The position numbers and the translations under genes are program-made. The notes below the pieces were generated by a model. It did no database searches, was not told where the DNA came from, and saw only the letters and a program-made list of their open reading frames with translations. A stretch of 64,000 bases of DNA, from the NCBI RefSeq assembly GCF_004209755.1, contig NZ_CP035913.1, forward strand, positions 6,510,001 to 6,574,000, written 5' to 3'. This document shows, in pieces, positions 1 to 9,835 of this stretch. Source of the DNA: Pseudoduganella lutea (GTDB lineage: Bacteria; Pseudomonadota; Gammaproteobacteria; Burkholderiales; Burkholderiaceae_D). How positions within the stretch are numbered: position 1 is the stretch's first letter; every line of letters begins with the position of its first letter.

Positions 1-535
1 CCATCGAGATCAGTGCGCACTTGACCGCATCGTCCAGCGACAGGGCGGGCTTCACGACGCGGTCGATGATCGGCTTGCCATATTTGGCTTCGCCGATCTG
101 GAAGTACGGGTTTTCATCCTGGGCCTCGATGAAATTGCCGGCCGAGTACACCTGGAACAGGCGGCACGTCTCGCCACGGATCTGGCCGCCGAAAATCAGC
201 GCAACGTTGAACTCGATATTGAACTGCGCCAGCGCCTGCGCCTCGCGCAGGTGGACCGCGCGCACCGCCTCGCCCACGATACGGGTGGCCTCATACATGT
301 TCGGTGCGCTCCAGATCGTGAAGCCATTGCTGCCCACGTGGTCATGCAGCAGCTGCAGCACAGATTGGGAAATCGACAGATTTCCGGCCGTCATGAGCAC
401 CATCGTGCGATCGCCGGGGTTCTCGAACACGTTCATCTTGCGGAAGGTGCCGATCTGGTCGACGCCGGCGTTCGTGCGCGTGTCGGAAAGAAAAACGATG
501 CCGGCGTCCAGGCGCATGGCGACACAGTAAGTCAT
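1..535 (-). CDS. Proteasome-type protease, 3' end outside the window
   Basis: The minus strand reads from an ATG at 533-535 with MTYCVAMRLDAGIVFLSDTR at the N-terminus and stays open to the window edge (178 codons seen). This start is typical of the bacterial proteasome-type proteases (COG3484, Ntn-hydrolase fold), in which the Thr after the initiator Met is the likely nucleophile. It is the last gene of a same-strand cluster with a transglutaminase-like protein, an alpha-E protein and an ATP-grasp protein, a grouping often conserved in proteobacteria. The cluster is thought to make and process a peptide or peptide-tagged product, but its substrate is not known. The family call is firm; the C-terminus cannot be seen. 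Confidence 0.85.
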   Translation of the reverse strand, partial: MTYCVAMRLDAGIVFLSDTRTNAGVDQIGTFRKMNVFENPGDRTMVLMTAGNLSISQSVLQLLHDHVGSNGFTIWSAPNMYEATRIVGEAVRAVHLREAQALAQFNIEFNVALIFGGQIRGETCRLFQVYSAGNFIEAQDENPYFQIGEAKYGKPIIDRVVKPALSLDDAVKCALISM

Positions 536-583
536 GGAAACACCCTGCGGGAAGAACGTTGTCGTGAAAAGGCGGCGTTGCCC

Positions 584-1387
584 TTACTGCTGGATGATGC
601 GGACTTCGACATCGAGCGCCTCCTTGCCGCCGCCGTGGCGCACGCCACGCACCGGCGCAGCGGCTTCGTAGTCGCGGCCGACGGCAATGCGGCAATAGGC
701 ATCCGTCATCAATCGGGCATGGGTCACGTCGATGCTGAGCCAGCCTTCGTAGCCGGGGTCGCTGACCCACGCATCCACCCACGCATGGCTGGCGGCATGG
801 CCTGTGTCTTCCGGATCGATGTAGCCCGACACATAGCGCGCCGGGATGCCTTGCGCATGGCAGCAAGCCAGAAAAATATGCGCATGGTCCTGGCATACGC
901 CGCGACCCAGTGTCAGCGCGTCGCTGGCCGCCGTCGTTACTTCGGTCGCACCGCTTTGATACTGCACTGCACCAAAGATGTGCTCGGCCAGCTTCATCAA
1001 CTCGCGCGTGCCGGCGCGGCTGCCGGGCAGGCACGCAGCAGCCAGCGCCGTAATGTCTGGCGTCGCGGCCGTCAGCCGCGTCGGCACCGTGTAGATGAGC
1101 GGCGACAGGGAATCGTTGGCGGCAATACGGCCCTGCCACGGCACGCTGGTTTCAACGACACCCTCGGCCACGATCGAGAGCGCGCCGTGGCCCTGGTCGA
1201 GCGTCAGCATGTGCGACAGGTTGCCATAAGCGTCCGTATAGGCGTTCAGATGGCCGGGGGCCAGCAATTTCCAGTGAAGCGCGCGCTGCTGCGACTCGAT
1301 TCGCGGCGTCAGGTGCAGTTGCTGGATCGAATATGCCAGCGGTTCGGTGTAGGTGTAGCGGGTTTCATGGCGGATCGACAGTTGCAT
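584..1387 (-). CDS. Transglutaminase-like cysteine protease family protein
   Basis: A 267-residue protein with an N-terminal beta-sandwich region (LSIRHETRYTYTEPL) and a transglutaminase core. The catalytic Cys is in GRGVCQDHAH, the His in ASHAWVDAW and the Asp in LSIDVTHA, so the Cys-His-Asp triad is complete. No signal peptide is seen, so it should be cytoplasmic. A GAGGAG ribosome site lies just before the ATG. It sits between the alpha-E gene and the proteasome-type protease gene, about 10 bases from the former, and is likely co-transcribed with both. Proteins of this type in this context are probably peptidases or amide-forming enzymes; the real substrate is unknown. Confidence 0.88.
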   Translation of the reverse strand: MQLSIRHETRYTYTEPLAYSIQQLHLTPRIESQQRALHWKLLAPGHLNAYTDAYGNLSHMLTLDQGHGALSIVAEGVVETSVPWQGRIAANDSLSPLIYTVPTRLTAATPDITALAAACLPGSRAGTRELMKLAEHIFGAVQYQSGATEVTTAASDALTLGRGVCQDHAHIFLACCHAQGIPARYVSGYIDPEDTGHAASHAWVDAWVSDPGYEGWLSIDVTHARLMTDAYCRIAVGRDYEAAAPVRGVRHGGGKEALDVEVRIIQQ

Positions 1388-1396
1388 GGAATCTCC

Positions 1397-2331
1397 TCAG
1401 GCAGCCAGGGGGACGAGGAAATCGCGGCTGACGCGGTTCCCCAGTTCATAGATGCGGCGCAGGAACCCGGTCAGGTAATCATGCAGGCCATGCTGCAGAA
1501 TGTCCTCGATGCGGGCGAAGCGCAGCTCCGCGTGCAATTGGCCCGCCAGCCGCTCCGTCTCGCCCGACGTGGCGTTGCGCACCTCGCCGAGATTGCTGAC
1601 GAGCGCTTCCATGCAGGCCAGCAGCGAGCGGGGCATGTCCGCACGCAGCATCAGCATTTCGGCCACCCGTTCCGGGTGATCACGTCACGGTACATCTTGC
1701 GGTAGATCTCGAAGCCGGACACGGAACGCAGGAGCGCTGCCCAGTAGTAGAAATCGCGCCGCCCGCTGTCGTCGCCGCCTCCGTGGTACTTGACGTCCAG
1801 GATGCGCGCCGTATTGTCGGCGCGTTCCAGGAACGTACCGAGGCGAATGAAGTGCACCGCCTCGTCCTGCAGCATGGTGCCGATCGTGACGCCGCGCGCC
1901 AGGTGCGAACGGTATTTCACCCACTCGAAGAACTGACCGGGATCACGCTCATGCAGCCGGTCGCGCAGCTTGAACTGCAGGTCCAGCCAGGTCTGGTTCT
2001 GCACTTCCCATACCTCGGTCGTGAGGGTGCCGCGCACGGCCCGGGCGTTTTCGCGAGCGCCATTCAGGCAGGCGGCGATCGACGACGGGTTCGCGGGGTC
2101 GCGGACCATGAAGTCGATGACGTCGCCCGGCGCCAGGCCGGCATGGCGGCTGTCATAGGCCTGCTGCAATTCCGAAATACCGAGCATGGCGCGCCACGCC
2201 TGCTGCGCATCCGCTTCCGACTGCGGCAACAACGCAGTCTGTACGTTCACGTCCAGCATGCGCGCGGTATTTTCGGCGCGCTCGGTATAGCGGGCCATCC
2301 AGTACAAATGGTCGGCAGTGCGACTCAGCAT
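1397..2331 (-). pseudogene. Alpha-E domain protein, split by a one-base frameshift
   Basis: Two overlapping frames together encode one alpha-E protein of about 310 residues. The first (from 2331) starts MLSRTADHLYWMARYTERAE and ends prematurely at 1651 after RDVITRNGWPKC. The second continues as VAEMLMLRADMPRSLLACME to 1397. One extra G in the plus-strand GGG run at 1674-1676 would restore RDVITPERVAEMLMLRAD, the usual family sequence. The protein is all-helical and works with the neighbouring circularly permuted ATP-grasp enzyme in a presumed peptide-synthesis cluster. The lesion is a homopolymer contraction and may be a sequencing error. Confidence 0.85.
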
Positions 2332-2341
2332 CTTGTTCTCC

Positions 2342-3748
2342 TCATTTTTCCAGCACCCAGGTATCCTTCGTGCCGCCGCCCTGCGACGAGTTGACGACGA
2401 GCGAGCCTTCCTTCAAAGCCACGCGCGTGAGCCCGCCGGGTACGATCGAGGTGGTCTTTCCCGAGAGGACGAACGGACGCAGGTCGATGTGCCGCGGCGC
2501 CACGCCGGAAGCGACGAACGTCGGGCAGTTCGACAGGGCCAGTGTCGGCTGGGCGATGTAGCCATCCGGTCGGGCCAGCAGGCGCGCGCGGAAATCCTCG
2601 ATCTACGCCTTGGTCGATGCCGGGCCCACCAGCATGCCGTAGCCGCCGGCGCCGTGAACCTCCTTCACCACCAGGTCCGGCAAGTTCGCCAACGTGTACG
2701 CGAGGTCTTCCTTCTTCCTGCACTGGTAGGTGGGCACGTTGTTCAGCACGGGCTGTTCGGACAGGTAGAAACGGATCATCTCCGGCACATAGGGGTAGAT
2801 CGATTTGTCGTCCGCCACGCCGGTTCCGATCGCGTTGGCCAGCGTCACGCGTCCGGCGCGGTAGACCGACAGCAAGCCCGGCACGCCCAGCGACGAATCG
2901 GCGCGGAATGCCAGCGGATCAAGGAAATCGTCGTCCAGGCGGCGATAGATCACGTCGACACGGCGCGGGCCACGCGTCGTGCGCATGTACACCGCGTTGT
3001 CGCTGACAAACAGATCCTTGCCCTCGACCAGCTCGATACCCATCTGCTGTGCCAGGAACGCGTGCTCGAAGTAGGCCGAGTTGTACATGCCCGGTGTCAT
3101 CACGACAACCGTCGGATCCACGACGCCCAGCGGGGCCACCGAGCGGAGATTGTCGAGCAGCAGGTCCGGATAGTGGTCGACGGGCGCGACCCGATGCCGG
3201 GCGAACAGTTCGGGATACAGCCGCATCATCATCTTGCGGTCTTCCAGCATGTACGAGACACCTGACGGCACGCGCAGGTTATCCTCGAGGACATAGAACT
3301 CGCCCTCACCGGCGCGGACGATATCGACCCCGGCGATGTGCGCATAAATATCCGAAGCAACGCTGATCCCCTGCATTTCTGGACGGTATTGCGCATTGCG
3401 GTAGATCTGGTCCGCCGGGATCACGCCGGCACGGATGATGTGCTGGTCGTGGTAGATATCGTGGATGAACATATTGAGCGCCTGCACGCGCTGGATGAGG
3501 CCACGTTGCAGGTGCGCCCACTCGGCGGCGGGGATGATGCGCGGGATCGCATCGAACGGAATGAGCCGTTCGGTACCCGCGTCGTCGCCATACACGGCAA
3601 AGGTGATGCCGACACGGCGGAAGGTCAGGTCCGCCTCGATACGCTTGCGTTCAAGTGATTCAGCTGTCTGCCTGGCCAGCCAGCTGTCGAATTCCCGATA
3701 GTGGGGCCGAACGCCGTCTGGTGCGAACATTTCGTTATAAAACTGCAC
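2342..3748 (-). pseudogene. Circularly permuted ATP-grasp protein with an internal TAG
   Basis: A gene of 469 codons starting at GTG 3748 ([12 protein letters not shown]) behind a strong GGGAGGAAATCATT site, ten bases upstream of the alpha-E gene. Family-typical stretches are [34 protein letters not shown] and [15 protein letters not shown]. The frame has one in-frame TAG at 2603-2605, between GPASTKA and [15 protein letters not shown], where relatives have Glu, so GAG to TAG is the simplest explanation. After the stop the frame continues intact to [15 protein letters not shown] at 2342. ATP-grasp enzymes of this type probably activate a carboxylate and join it to an amine. The lost C-terminal 86 residues include conserved parts, so a truncated product would probably be inactive. 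Confidence 0.85.
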
Positions 3749-3931
3749 AATGATTTCCTCCCGCGAATATAGGAGTTTATGCAATAGGCATGCCAAGTTC
3801 GTGCACGATTGAAATGTCACGCATGCGTTGGAAAAAACTTTACAGATGGGTTTCCCCAGTGCATCATTACGTGTCGACCCAATCAATGTCCGGCATGCGT
3901 AGTTCAATGACAACCTTCCGATTGGGATTCC

Positions 3932-4447
3932 ATGGCAATCACCCTCCCGCGTCCGGCGATGTCCGCCAATGCAATGCAACCACAGCAGACCGATGTCCGG
4001 CACGTGTGGGCAGGTGCGTTCGCGGTCGGCACGGGTGACATGGTGCTGACGGCGCTGCTCGGGTCCTGTGTCGGCATCGGCATCATCTGGCGTCGCAAGA
4101 AGCGTTGTGCGCTGGCCCACTGCCTGCTGGCGGAGGCGCCCGCGGGCGATAGCGGTCTCGACATTCGCTATGTCAGCAACGCCGTACCCGCGCTGTTGCG
4201 CGGCCTGGGTGCGCGGCCGGAAGACTATGCCGAGCTCGAGGTCGTCGCTGCGGGCGGCGCGAGCTTGTTCGACCATACCCAGTCGCCGCTTCGTGTTGGC
4301 GAACGGAACATCCTTGCCTTCGACCGGGCCGTGGCAACGTTCGGTCTGCGGGTCGTCCACCAGTTCCTCGGCGGCACGCAGGGCTCGCGGATCACCTTGC
4401 ACTGCGCAACGCTGACGTTCGACACGAGGCGGCTGAACGGGGGCTGA
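3932..4447 (+). CDS. cheD: Chemoreceptor glutamine deamidase CheD
   Basis: A 171-residue protein with the CheD core. The catalytic Cys is in [12 protein letters not shown] and the His in [10 protein letters not shown], followed by the GG(A/S)SLF-like loop ([10 protein letters not shown]) and the C-terminal [11 protein letters not shown] strand. CheD deamidates selected Gln residues of methyl-accepting chemotaxis proteins in the cytoplasm and so tunes chemotaxis. It is divergent from the ATP-grasp gene across a 183-base gap. No other che gene is adjacent here, so it is probably an orphan copy. The start at 3932 gives a 15-20 residue N-terminal extension; the Met at residue 10 or 14 is also possible. 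Confidence 0.85.
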   Translation: MAITLPRPAMSANAMQPQQTDVRHVWAGAFAVGTGDMVLTALLGSCVGIGIIWRRKKRCALAHCLLAEAPAGDSGLDIRYVSNAVPALLRGLGARPEDYAELEVVAAGGASLFDHTQSPLRVGERNILAFDRAVATFGLRVVHQFLGGTQGSRITLHCATLTFDTRRLNGG

Positions 4448-4530
4448 ACGGGGGGGACGCGCCTCCCGCCATCGTCGACGCGGTGCGGGCGGCGTGGCTA
4501 CAATGGCAGCTTTCCAGGCGGAGAGCTCAC

Positions 4531-5256
4531 ATGAAAGCGATCGTTACCGGCCACAGCCGCGGATTGGGCGAGGGCATCGTCCGTGCCCTGCTGGACCAGG
4601 GGGTGGAAGTACTCGGCATCGCGCGCCATGGCAACCCGGCGTTGCACGGCCTGCGTGGCATGCATGAAGTGGCGCTGGACCTGGCCGATGCGGCTGCATT
4701 GTCGGCCTGGCTTGCAGGGGGCGAACTGGCGGCATTCCTGGCCGGCGCAAACAGCGCGCTGCTCGTGAATAACGCCGGCGTCGTCCAGCCGGTTGGCGCG
4801 CCCGGCGGGCTTGGCGCATCGCGCCTGGCACTGGCCGTTGCGGTCAATGTGACGGCCGCCCTGCTGCTGACCGATGCGTTCGTGGCAGCGACCGCCCACT
4901 GCGGCGACCGCCGCGTGGCCCACGTGTCGAGCGGTGCGGGCAGGGCGCCCTATGCCGGCTGGAGCACGTACTGCGCCACGAAGGCCGCGCTGGACATGCA
5001 TGCGCGCGCCATCGCGCACGACGGCGTGGCCAACCTGGCGATTGCCAGCATCGCTCCCGGGGTCATCGATACCGCGATGCAGGGAGAAATCCGCGCAACG
5101 CGGGAAGAAGACTTTCCGGCACGCGAGCGTTTCCTCGCATTGAAGCGCGATGGCGGCCTGGCAGATCCTGGCGCGGCGGGGGCGCGACTGGCAGCCTATG
5201 TACTTGGCGCGCGCTTTGGCAGCGTGCCGCTGGTGGACCTGCGCGACGCGGACTAG
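4531..5256 (+). CDS. SDR-family NAD(P)-dependent oxidoreductase
   Basis: A 241-residue short-chain dehydrogenase. The N-terminal nucleotide-binding motif is TGHSRGLG, the NNAG motif is LLVNNAGVV, the catalytic Ser is in [10 protein letters not shown] and the YxxxK pair is in [10 protein letters not shown]. The overall pattern ([17 protein letters not shown]) resembles the benzil/sepiapterin reductase type (YueD-like) of cytoplasmic reductases, but the substrate cannot be read from the sequence. The ATG at 4531 is preceded by GGAGAGCTCAC and fits the N-terminal motif better than an upstream start at 4483. Its stop codon overlaps that of the convergent pentapeptide-repeat gene by two to three bases. 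Confidence 0.88.
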   Translation: MKAIVTGHSRGLGEGIVRALLDQGVEVLGIARHGNPALHGLRGMHEVALDLADAAALSAWLAGGELAAFLAGANSALLVNNAGVVQPVGAPGGLGASRLALAVAVNVTAALLLTDAFVAATAHCGDRRVAHVSSGAGRAPYAGWSTYCATKAALDMHARAIAHDGVANLAIASIAPGVIDTAMQGEIRATREEDFPARERFLALKRDGGLADPGAAGARLAAYVLGARFGSVPLVDLRDAD

Positions 5257-6302
5257 CGGCCCGCCGCACAGGGCACGCCGGTGGCCAGCCGGGACACCAG
5301 CGACAGGTCACCGGTGGCAATGCCGGGCCATGCAAAGCGGGCGCCTTCGGTGGCTGCGCCGGCAAAGTCGCCGCGGCGGCATATGCTGCGGGCAAAATCG
5401 GCGCCGCTGGCACGTGCCTGCTGCAGGCGGGCGCCAATCAGGCTGCAGAACGGGAAGTGTGCGCCATCAAGGGAGGTGCCGCTCAGGTCCGCGGAGCCGA
5501 AATCGGTGCGCACGAAACGGCCGCCCGACAAGTCGGCACCGGCCAGCCGGGCGCCATGGAAATTGCTGTCGACGGCGCGCACGCCACGCAAGACTGCCCC
5601 ATGCCAGTCGGTGCCGGCCGCCGCCTGCAGGGCTTCGAGTTCCGCATACTGCCACGTGCTTCCCCCAAGATCCGCGCCGTTGAGGGCACATGCGCGAAGG
5701 CGGGTCTGGCGAAAATCCGCGCGGGGCAAATGCGCGCGCAGCGCGAGCACCTTGTCCCACCGGGCGCCACGCCAGCGGCTTGACTCGGCGCGGGCGTCGA
5801 GCAGCACCATCGCTGTTGCGCGGCTGCGATCGAGCACGGCATGAGAGAGCGTGATGCCCACGGCCACGAATTCATCGAGGCACGCATCGGAGAGATCCGC
5901 GCCGGGCCAGCCGGCATCGTTGGCGCGAACACCGCGCAGCGACGCACCGCACAGCCGCGCATGTTCCGCGCGGCTGGCGTCGAGGCAGGCGCCGTCGAAC
6001 TGGGCACCCGAACAATCTGCGCCGTCGAGCAGCGCGCCAGTCAGCAGCGCGTGGCGCAGCAACGTGCCGCGCAGGCTTGCGCCGCGCATGTCGGCCCGTT
6101 CCAATAACGCGCCGGACAAGTCCACGCCATCGAGAACGATGCCGCGCAGGTCGGCGCCGGACAGGTCGCAGCCTGCCATGGGCGCGCCGGAACGTATCCA
6201 TTCCAGCAGGTGGGGAGTGGCAGGAGCGCGCCCCGCCGGCGGCGGATTGCAGGGGGCAGGGCGGCGCAGCCTGCCCCACAACGCTGACGGAAAGAATTTC
6301 AT
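5253..6302 (-). CDS. Pentapeptide-repeat protein
   Basis: About 349 residues made almost wholly of A(D/N)LxG-type five-residue repeats, for example LSGADLRGIVLDG, LSGALLERADMRGASL and DLSGGRFVRTDFGSADLSG, spread from roughly residue 35 to 330. Such repeats fold as a right-handed four-sided beta helix. Many copies are of unknown role; some mimic DNA and bind gyrase. No signal peptide or catalytic domain is seen. The ATG at 6302 has GGAGG six bases upstream on the minus strand and is preferred over an upstream start at 6335. It is convergent with the SDR gene and upstream of nothing obvious, so function remains open. Confidence 0.82.
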   Translation of the reverse strand: MKFFPSALWGRLRRPAPCNPPPAGRAPATPHLLEWIRSGAPMAGCDLSGADLRGIVLDGVDLSGALLERADMRGASLRGTLLRHALLTGALLDGADCSGAQFDGACLDASRAEHARLCGASLRGVRANDAGWPGADLSDACLDEFVAVGITLSHAVLDRSRATAMVLLDARAESSRWRGARWDKVLALRAHLPRADFRQTRLRACALNGADLGGSTWQYAELEALQAAAGTDWHGAVLRGVRAVDSNFHGARLAGADLSGGRFVRTDFGSADLSGTSLDGAHFPFCSLIGARLQQARASGADFARSICRRGDFAGAATEGARFAWPGIATGDLSLVSRLATGVPCAAGR

Positions 6303-6445
6303 GACCGGCCTCCATCGTCGGGCATGTCTGCCCATCGGGCCGATTATGGACCTGTCATGCCGTTTCCTTGCGCCTTCCGCTCAGCCAGTTGCAATCATTT
6401 TGATAAAACGCAAACGAATTTAGGGAACCTGACAGTTCGTCTAGT

Positions 6446-8566
6446 TCAGAAGTTGCGTGTATAACTCGCCGAGTACGTGCGGCCGCGGCCGGCGAAATAG
6501 GTCAACGGGTCCTTCAGGAACACCGATTGCGAATAGTAGCCGACGTACTGGCGATCTGTGAGGTTGTCGATGCCGACGCCAAACCTTCCCAGGCTGGTAT
6601 CCCACGTCATGGCCAGGTCGGCCAATGTGTAGCCGCGGAAATGTTCTTCCAGGTTGATGGTGCCGGCCGTGCGGCCGACATTGATGTCGCGGTCCGCCAG
6701 ATGGGTCGCCTGGAGGCGCAACTGTGTGCGCGGCAGCGGCCGCCAACCGGCGCCCAGCACCAGCTTGTCCGGCCCCTGGGCCCGTGCGCCGAGGGCGAGG
6801 TCCATCGGCGCGCCGGCCGTTGCTGCCGTCTTCCCGATCGTCCTGGCATAGGTGCCGAACAGGGACAACGTGCTGGCCGGGCGTACCTCGGCCGATACTT
6901 CCCAGCCACGCACGGTGGTCGGCACGCGATCGAGCACGCCGAAGCCTTCCGCATTGATCCGCATGACGGTGCCGAGCTTCGAGCGCGAGTCGTAGAACGA
7001 GGCGCCTGCACTGCCGCGCGCGCCACGCCAGTTGATGCCGATTTCCTGGTTGCGGGTGATCACCGGTTGCAGTTCGAACAGCGTGTCCACCGACTGGCCC
7101 GGGCGGTTCACGCCGCGCAAGACCACCCCCACATCCGGCAACCCGAATCCCTCGGACGATGACAGGAATGCCGTCCATGCCGGCGCAAAGCGCCATACGG
7201 CGCCAATATTCTTCACCGCCTTGTCGAAGGAGCGCTTGCCGCCACGTACCTGGACGCCCCCATAGGACCAGAGGGTGGTATAGGCGTCGACTTGCAGGCT
7301 TGCCGATTCCCGGCGCACGCCGGCGCGGACCGTGACAGGGCCCACGTCATATTCGAGTTGCAGGAACGGCGCGGTGGACGTGAAGTCGAGCGTGGGCACC
7401 CACGTGCGGTTCGTCAGCGCCATGCGCTGGCCGCTGCGGTCGCGCAAGTGGTCGATGCCCAGTGTCCATTCCAGTCCGGGCAACAGCAGGTCCGGGTGCA
7501 CCCAGGTGATCTTGGCGCCATGTTTGTCGGCATTGATCTCGGACTGGTCGAACAGCATGCCGGGCGGGGCCAGGCGTGCATCCTGGAATGTGATCGTGTT
7601 GCTGGCGCCATACAGCGCCATGAAATCCTGGCTGAACAGTTGCGCGGTCAATACGCCGTCGAGCAGGGACGCATGGCGGTAGTCAAGCGACGAGGTGTGT
7701 ACCGCGTTACGCGCCGGGTTGCCGGGAGGTCGGCCAGGAATGGACGAGGTCGGGGTGCCGCGCGCAAAATCAGCCGGCACGGCACGGTAGTCGAGTTCTC
7801 CACGGAAATTAAAGCGGTTGACGGTCAACTGCAGGCGCTGGTCACCGAAATTGCGGCCGATCTTGATGAACACATCGTGGCCACCGGCATCGAGCGTGTC
7901 GCCCTGCAGCGCGTCGATGCCGACCAGCCTGCCGGTGCCGTCGTAAGCCATGCCGCGCCGCTGCACGCTGGCATAAGCCAGCATGTCGAACGCCCCCGAC
8001 TTGTGGGATACCGACAGGCCCGTTTTCCAGTCCAGGTTATCGTGCCGGAAACCGGTGGCCGCCCGGGCGTGCAACGCAACGCCCGTTCCTTCCTGCCGCG
8101 GCGTCTTCGTGATGTAGTTGATGATGCCACCCGTGGCGCCCATGCCTTGGATCGCCGATGCGCCATTGATCACCTCGATTCGCTCGATGATCGCCGTGTC
8201 CGCGAAATAGCCCTCGCGCATGCCGGCGCGGAGGGGATTCGATTGCGGGATGCCGTCGAGCAGAATCAGTGGCGTGCGTCCGCGCAGCGACTCGCCGGAC
8301 GATGAAATCTTTTGCCGGCTCGGTGAGTAGCCGGGCACATAGGTGGCCAGCGCGGCGGAGGGGTCATCGGCCAGCAAGTACTGCATTTCCAGTTCGCGCT
8401 GCGACACCACCGTCACCGCGCCCGGAATCTTGTCGACCGCCTTGGCATTGCGTGTTGCGGTCACCACTACTTCGGCCATCGGGACTTGCTGCGCGTGCGC
8501 TGGGGCGTGGCTGAACGCCAGGCACGCCAACGCCACGGCGTGCTGTAGGGAAGGCGGTCGAACCAT
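6446..8566 (-). CDS. TonB-dependent outer-membrane receptor (siderophore type)
   Basis: A 706-residue receptor. It has a signal peptide (residues 1-26, LACLAFSHAPAHAQQ), a TonB-box-like stretch VVVTATR, a plug domain with PGAVTVVSQRELE and RIEVINGASAIQGMGATGGIINYITK, and a beta-barrel ending in an aromatic residue (YSASYTRNF). The plug and C-terminal DNLTDRQYVGYYSQ motifs match the iron-siderophore receptor family; it should import a ferric siderophore powered by TonB-ExbBD. The start at 8566 follows AGGAGCCACGC; a longer N-terminus from 8653 would spoil the signal peptide. The substrate is unknown. It is monocistronic and divergent from the KfrA-like gene. Confidence 0.9.
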   Translation of the reverse strand: MVRPPSLQHAVALACLAFSHAPAHAQQVPMAEVVVTATRNAKAVDKIPGAVTVVSQRELEMQYLLADDPSAALATYVPGYSPSRQKISSSGESLRGRTPLILLDGIPQSNPLRAGMREGYFADTAIIERIEVINGASAIQGMGATGGIINYITKTPRQEGTGVALHARAATGFRHDNLDWKTGLSVSHKSGAFDMLAYASVQRRGMAYDGTGRLVGIDALQGDTLDAGGHDVFIKIGRNFGDQRLQLTVNRFNFRGELDYRAVPADFARGTPTSSIPGRPPGNPARNAVHTSSLDYRHASLLDGVLTAQLFSQDFMALYGASNTITFQDARLAPPGMLFDQSEINADKHGAKITWVHPDLLLPGLEWTLGIDHLRDRSGQRMALTNRTWVPTLDFTSTAPFLQLEYDVGPVTVRAGVRRESASLQVDAYTTLWSYGGVQVRGGKRSFDKAVKNIGAVWRFAPAWTAFLSSSEGFGLPDVGVVLRGVNRPGQSVDTLFELQPVITRNQEIGINWRGARGSAGASFYDSRSKLGTVMRINAEGFGVLDRVPTTVRGWEVSAEVRPASTLSLFGTYARTIGKTAATAGAPMDLALGARAQGPDKLVLGAGWRPLPRTQLRLQATHLADRDINVGRTAGTINLEEHFRGYTLADLAMTWDTSLGRFGVGIDNLTDRQYVGYYSQSVFLKDPLTYFAGRGRTYSASYTRNF

Positions 8567-8652
8567 GCGTGGCTCCTGTAAATTTACGTAAAGAAAGCCT
8601 TCGATCATAACCGTTCTGAAAAGCAACGGCAAATACCCCGGCGATCCTGACA

Positions 8653-8688
8653 ATGTACCAAATGATCACTTCCGATGTACTAGATGAT
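8653..8688. repeat. Pair of 14-bp direct repeats between divergent genes
   Basis: ATGTACCAAATGAT at 8653-8666 and ATGTACTAGATGAT at 8675-8688 differ at two positions and lie 22 bp apart start to start, about two helical turns, on the same face of DNA. They sit between the TonB receptor (minus) and the KfrA-like gene (plus) and look like a regulator binding site. No regulator can be assigned. Confidence 0.4.
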
Positions 8689-8755
8689 ATAGGTTGTGCG
8701 CACTGTACAGATAGCGCTGATGTGGATAGTCGGCACTACTGGTATGGGAAGTACG

Positions 8756-8778
8756 AAACGCTACATAAAACGTTGTAT
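8756..8778 (+). promoter_or_regulatory. Direct repeat next to the kfrA-like start, possible autoregulatory operator
   Basis: AAACGCTACAT (8756-8766) and AAACGTTGTAT (8768-8778) are an 11-bp direct repeat differing by transitions only and separated by one base, 26 bases upstream of the ATG at 8805. KfrA proteins are known to bind repeats in their own promoters, so an autoregulatory role is reasonable but inferred. Confidence 0.4.
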
Positions 8779-8804
8779 TATTTACCTAACGACGAGGAGT
8801 AGCC

Positions 8805-9835
8805 ATGGAACTTGTACACACCGCTGAAACACAATTGCTCAACGATGTAGAGACGTTGCGCGCGCGCTATCCGAACACCCAGGATCTGTACCGCGAAGTC
8901 TGCACGGTGATGTTCTTCCGCTATGGCCTGACGCCGACGGCAAACCGCCTTTACCAGCTGGTGCGCAAGGGCAGCATGTCGGCACCCGCCGAGGCATTGG
9001 CGAAATTCTGGAGCCAGCTTCGCGAACGAAGCCGCGTAACGATCGAGGGGCCGGACTTGCCGGACGCATTACGCTCGGCGGCGGGGAGCTGGTGTCCACG
9101 TTGTGGAAACAGGCGCAGGATGCGGCGGCGGCCTCGCTGACGGCATTCCGGGAAGAAGCCGAGGCGCAGGTCGCTTCGGCAAGACTGTCCGAGGCCGCCG
9201 CCCTGGCGCGTGCCGACGGACTCGTTGCCGCTGTGGACGCCGAGCGCGTGGCCCTTGCCGCAGCACGCGAGGAAGTGGCCGCACTACGCCACCAGATAGG
9301 CACGCATGAGGCATTGCAAGGCGCATTGCGCCAGCGCGTCGATGACGCGCGCAAGGAATTGAATGAACAGCATGCGTGGTTCAAGACGGTCGAACGTGAC
9401 CACGCCGCCGAGCTCGATAAGTTGCGCACGCAGCTGCAAGCGGCACGCGACGTCCACGACGGCGCGCGGCGCCAGGCTGCGCAGGAACTCGAGCGTGAAC
9501 GTGCGGCGACCGTCAGGCTGCAGAAAGCCCTCGACGCCGAACGCGATGCCGCGCTGGTTGCTGCCGAACGGCACCGCGTCGAGCTGCGTGAGACGTCACT
9601 GCACGTCGCCGGACTGCATCAGCGCATCGGCGCCCTGGAGGGCGCTGTCGCCGCTGCGGCAAGCGCACGCGACAGCGCACAAGACGAACTCGCGGCAGGG
9701 CGCCGTGAACTGGTCGCCGCGCAGGCGCACGCTGCTGCTGCAGAGGGCCGCGCCCTGGCGCTGGAGACAGCACTGCGGCACGCCGCGGGGCGCACCGAAG
9801 GCGGCAGGACGCGCAACCGCAAGCCTGCGGACTGA
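8805..9835 (+). pseudogene. KfrA-like DNA-binding coiled-coil protein with a one-base frameshift
   Basis: The first frame gives the KfrA N-terminal DNA-binding domain (residues 1-95, with FFRYGLTPTANRLYQLVRKGSM as the helix-turn-helix region and FWSQLRERSRVTIEGPDLPDALR). The second frame, from about 9087, continues as LVSTLWKQAQDAAAASL into a 230-residue Ala/Glu-rich coiled coil ending in a basic tail. One extra G in the run at 9083-9086 joins them as RSAAGELVSTLWKQAQD, the normal family sequence. KfrA proteins bind DNA as dimers and condense or regulate it, mostly known from plasmids; this one is chromosomal. The homopolymer lesion may be a read error, so the gene may be intact. Confidence 0.8.

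Noticed and set aside
2603..4402. A 599-residue minus-strand protein that extends past the ATP-grasp start over cheD
   Set aside because: The extra N-terminal part overlaps cheD on the other strand, has no family features, and a GTG with a strong ribosome site exists at 3748.
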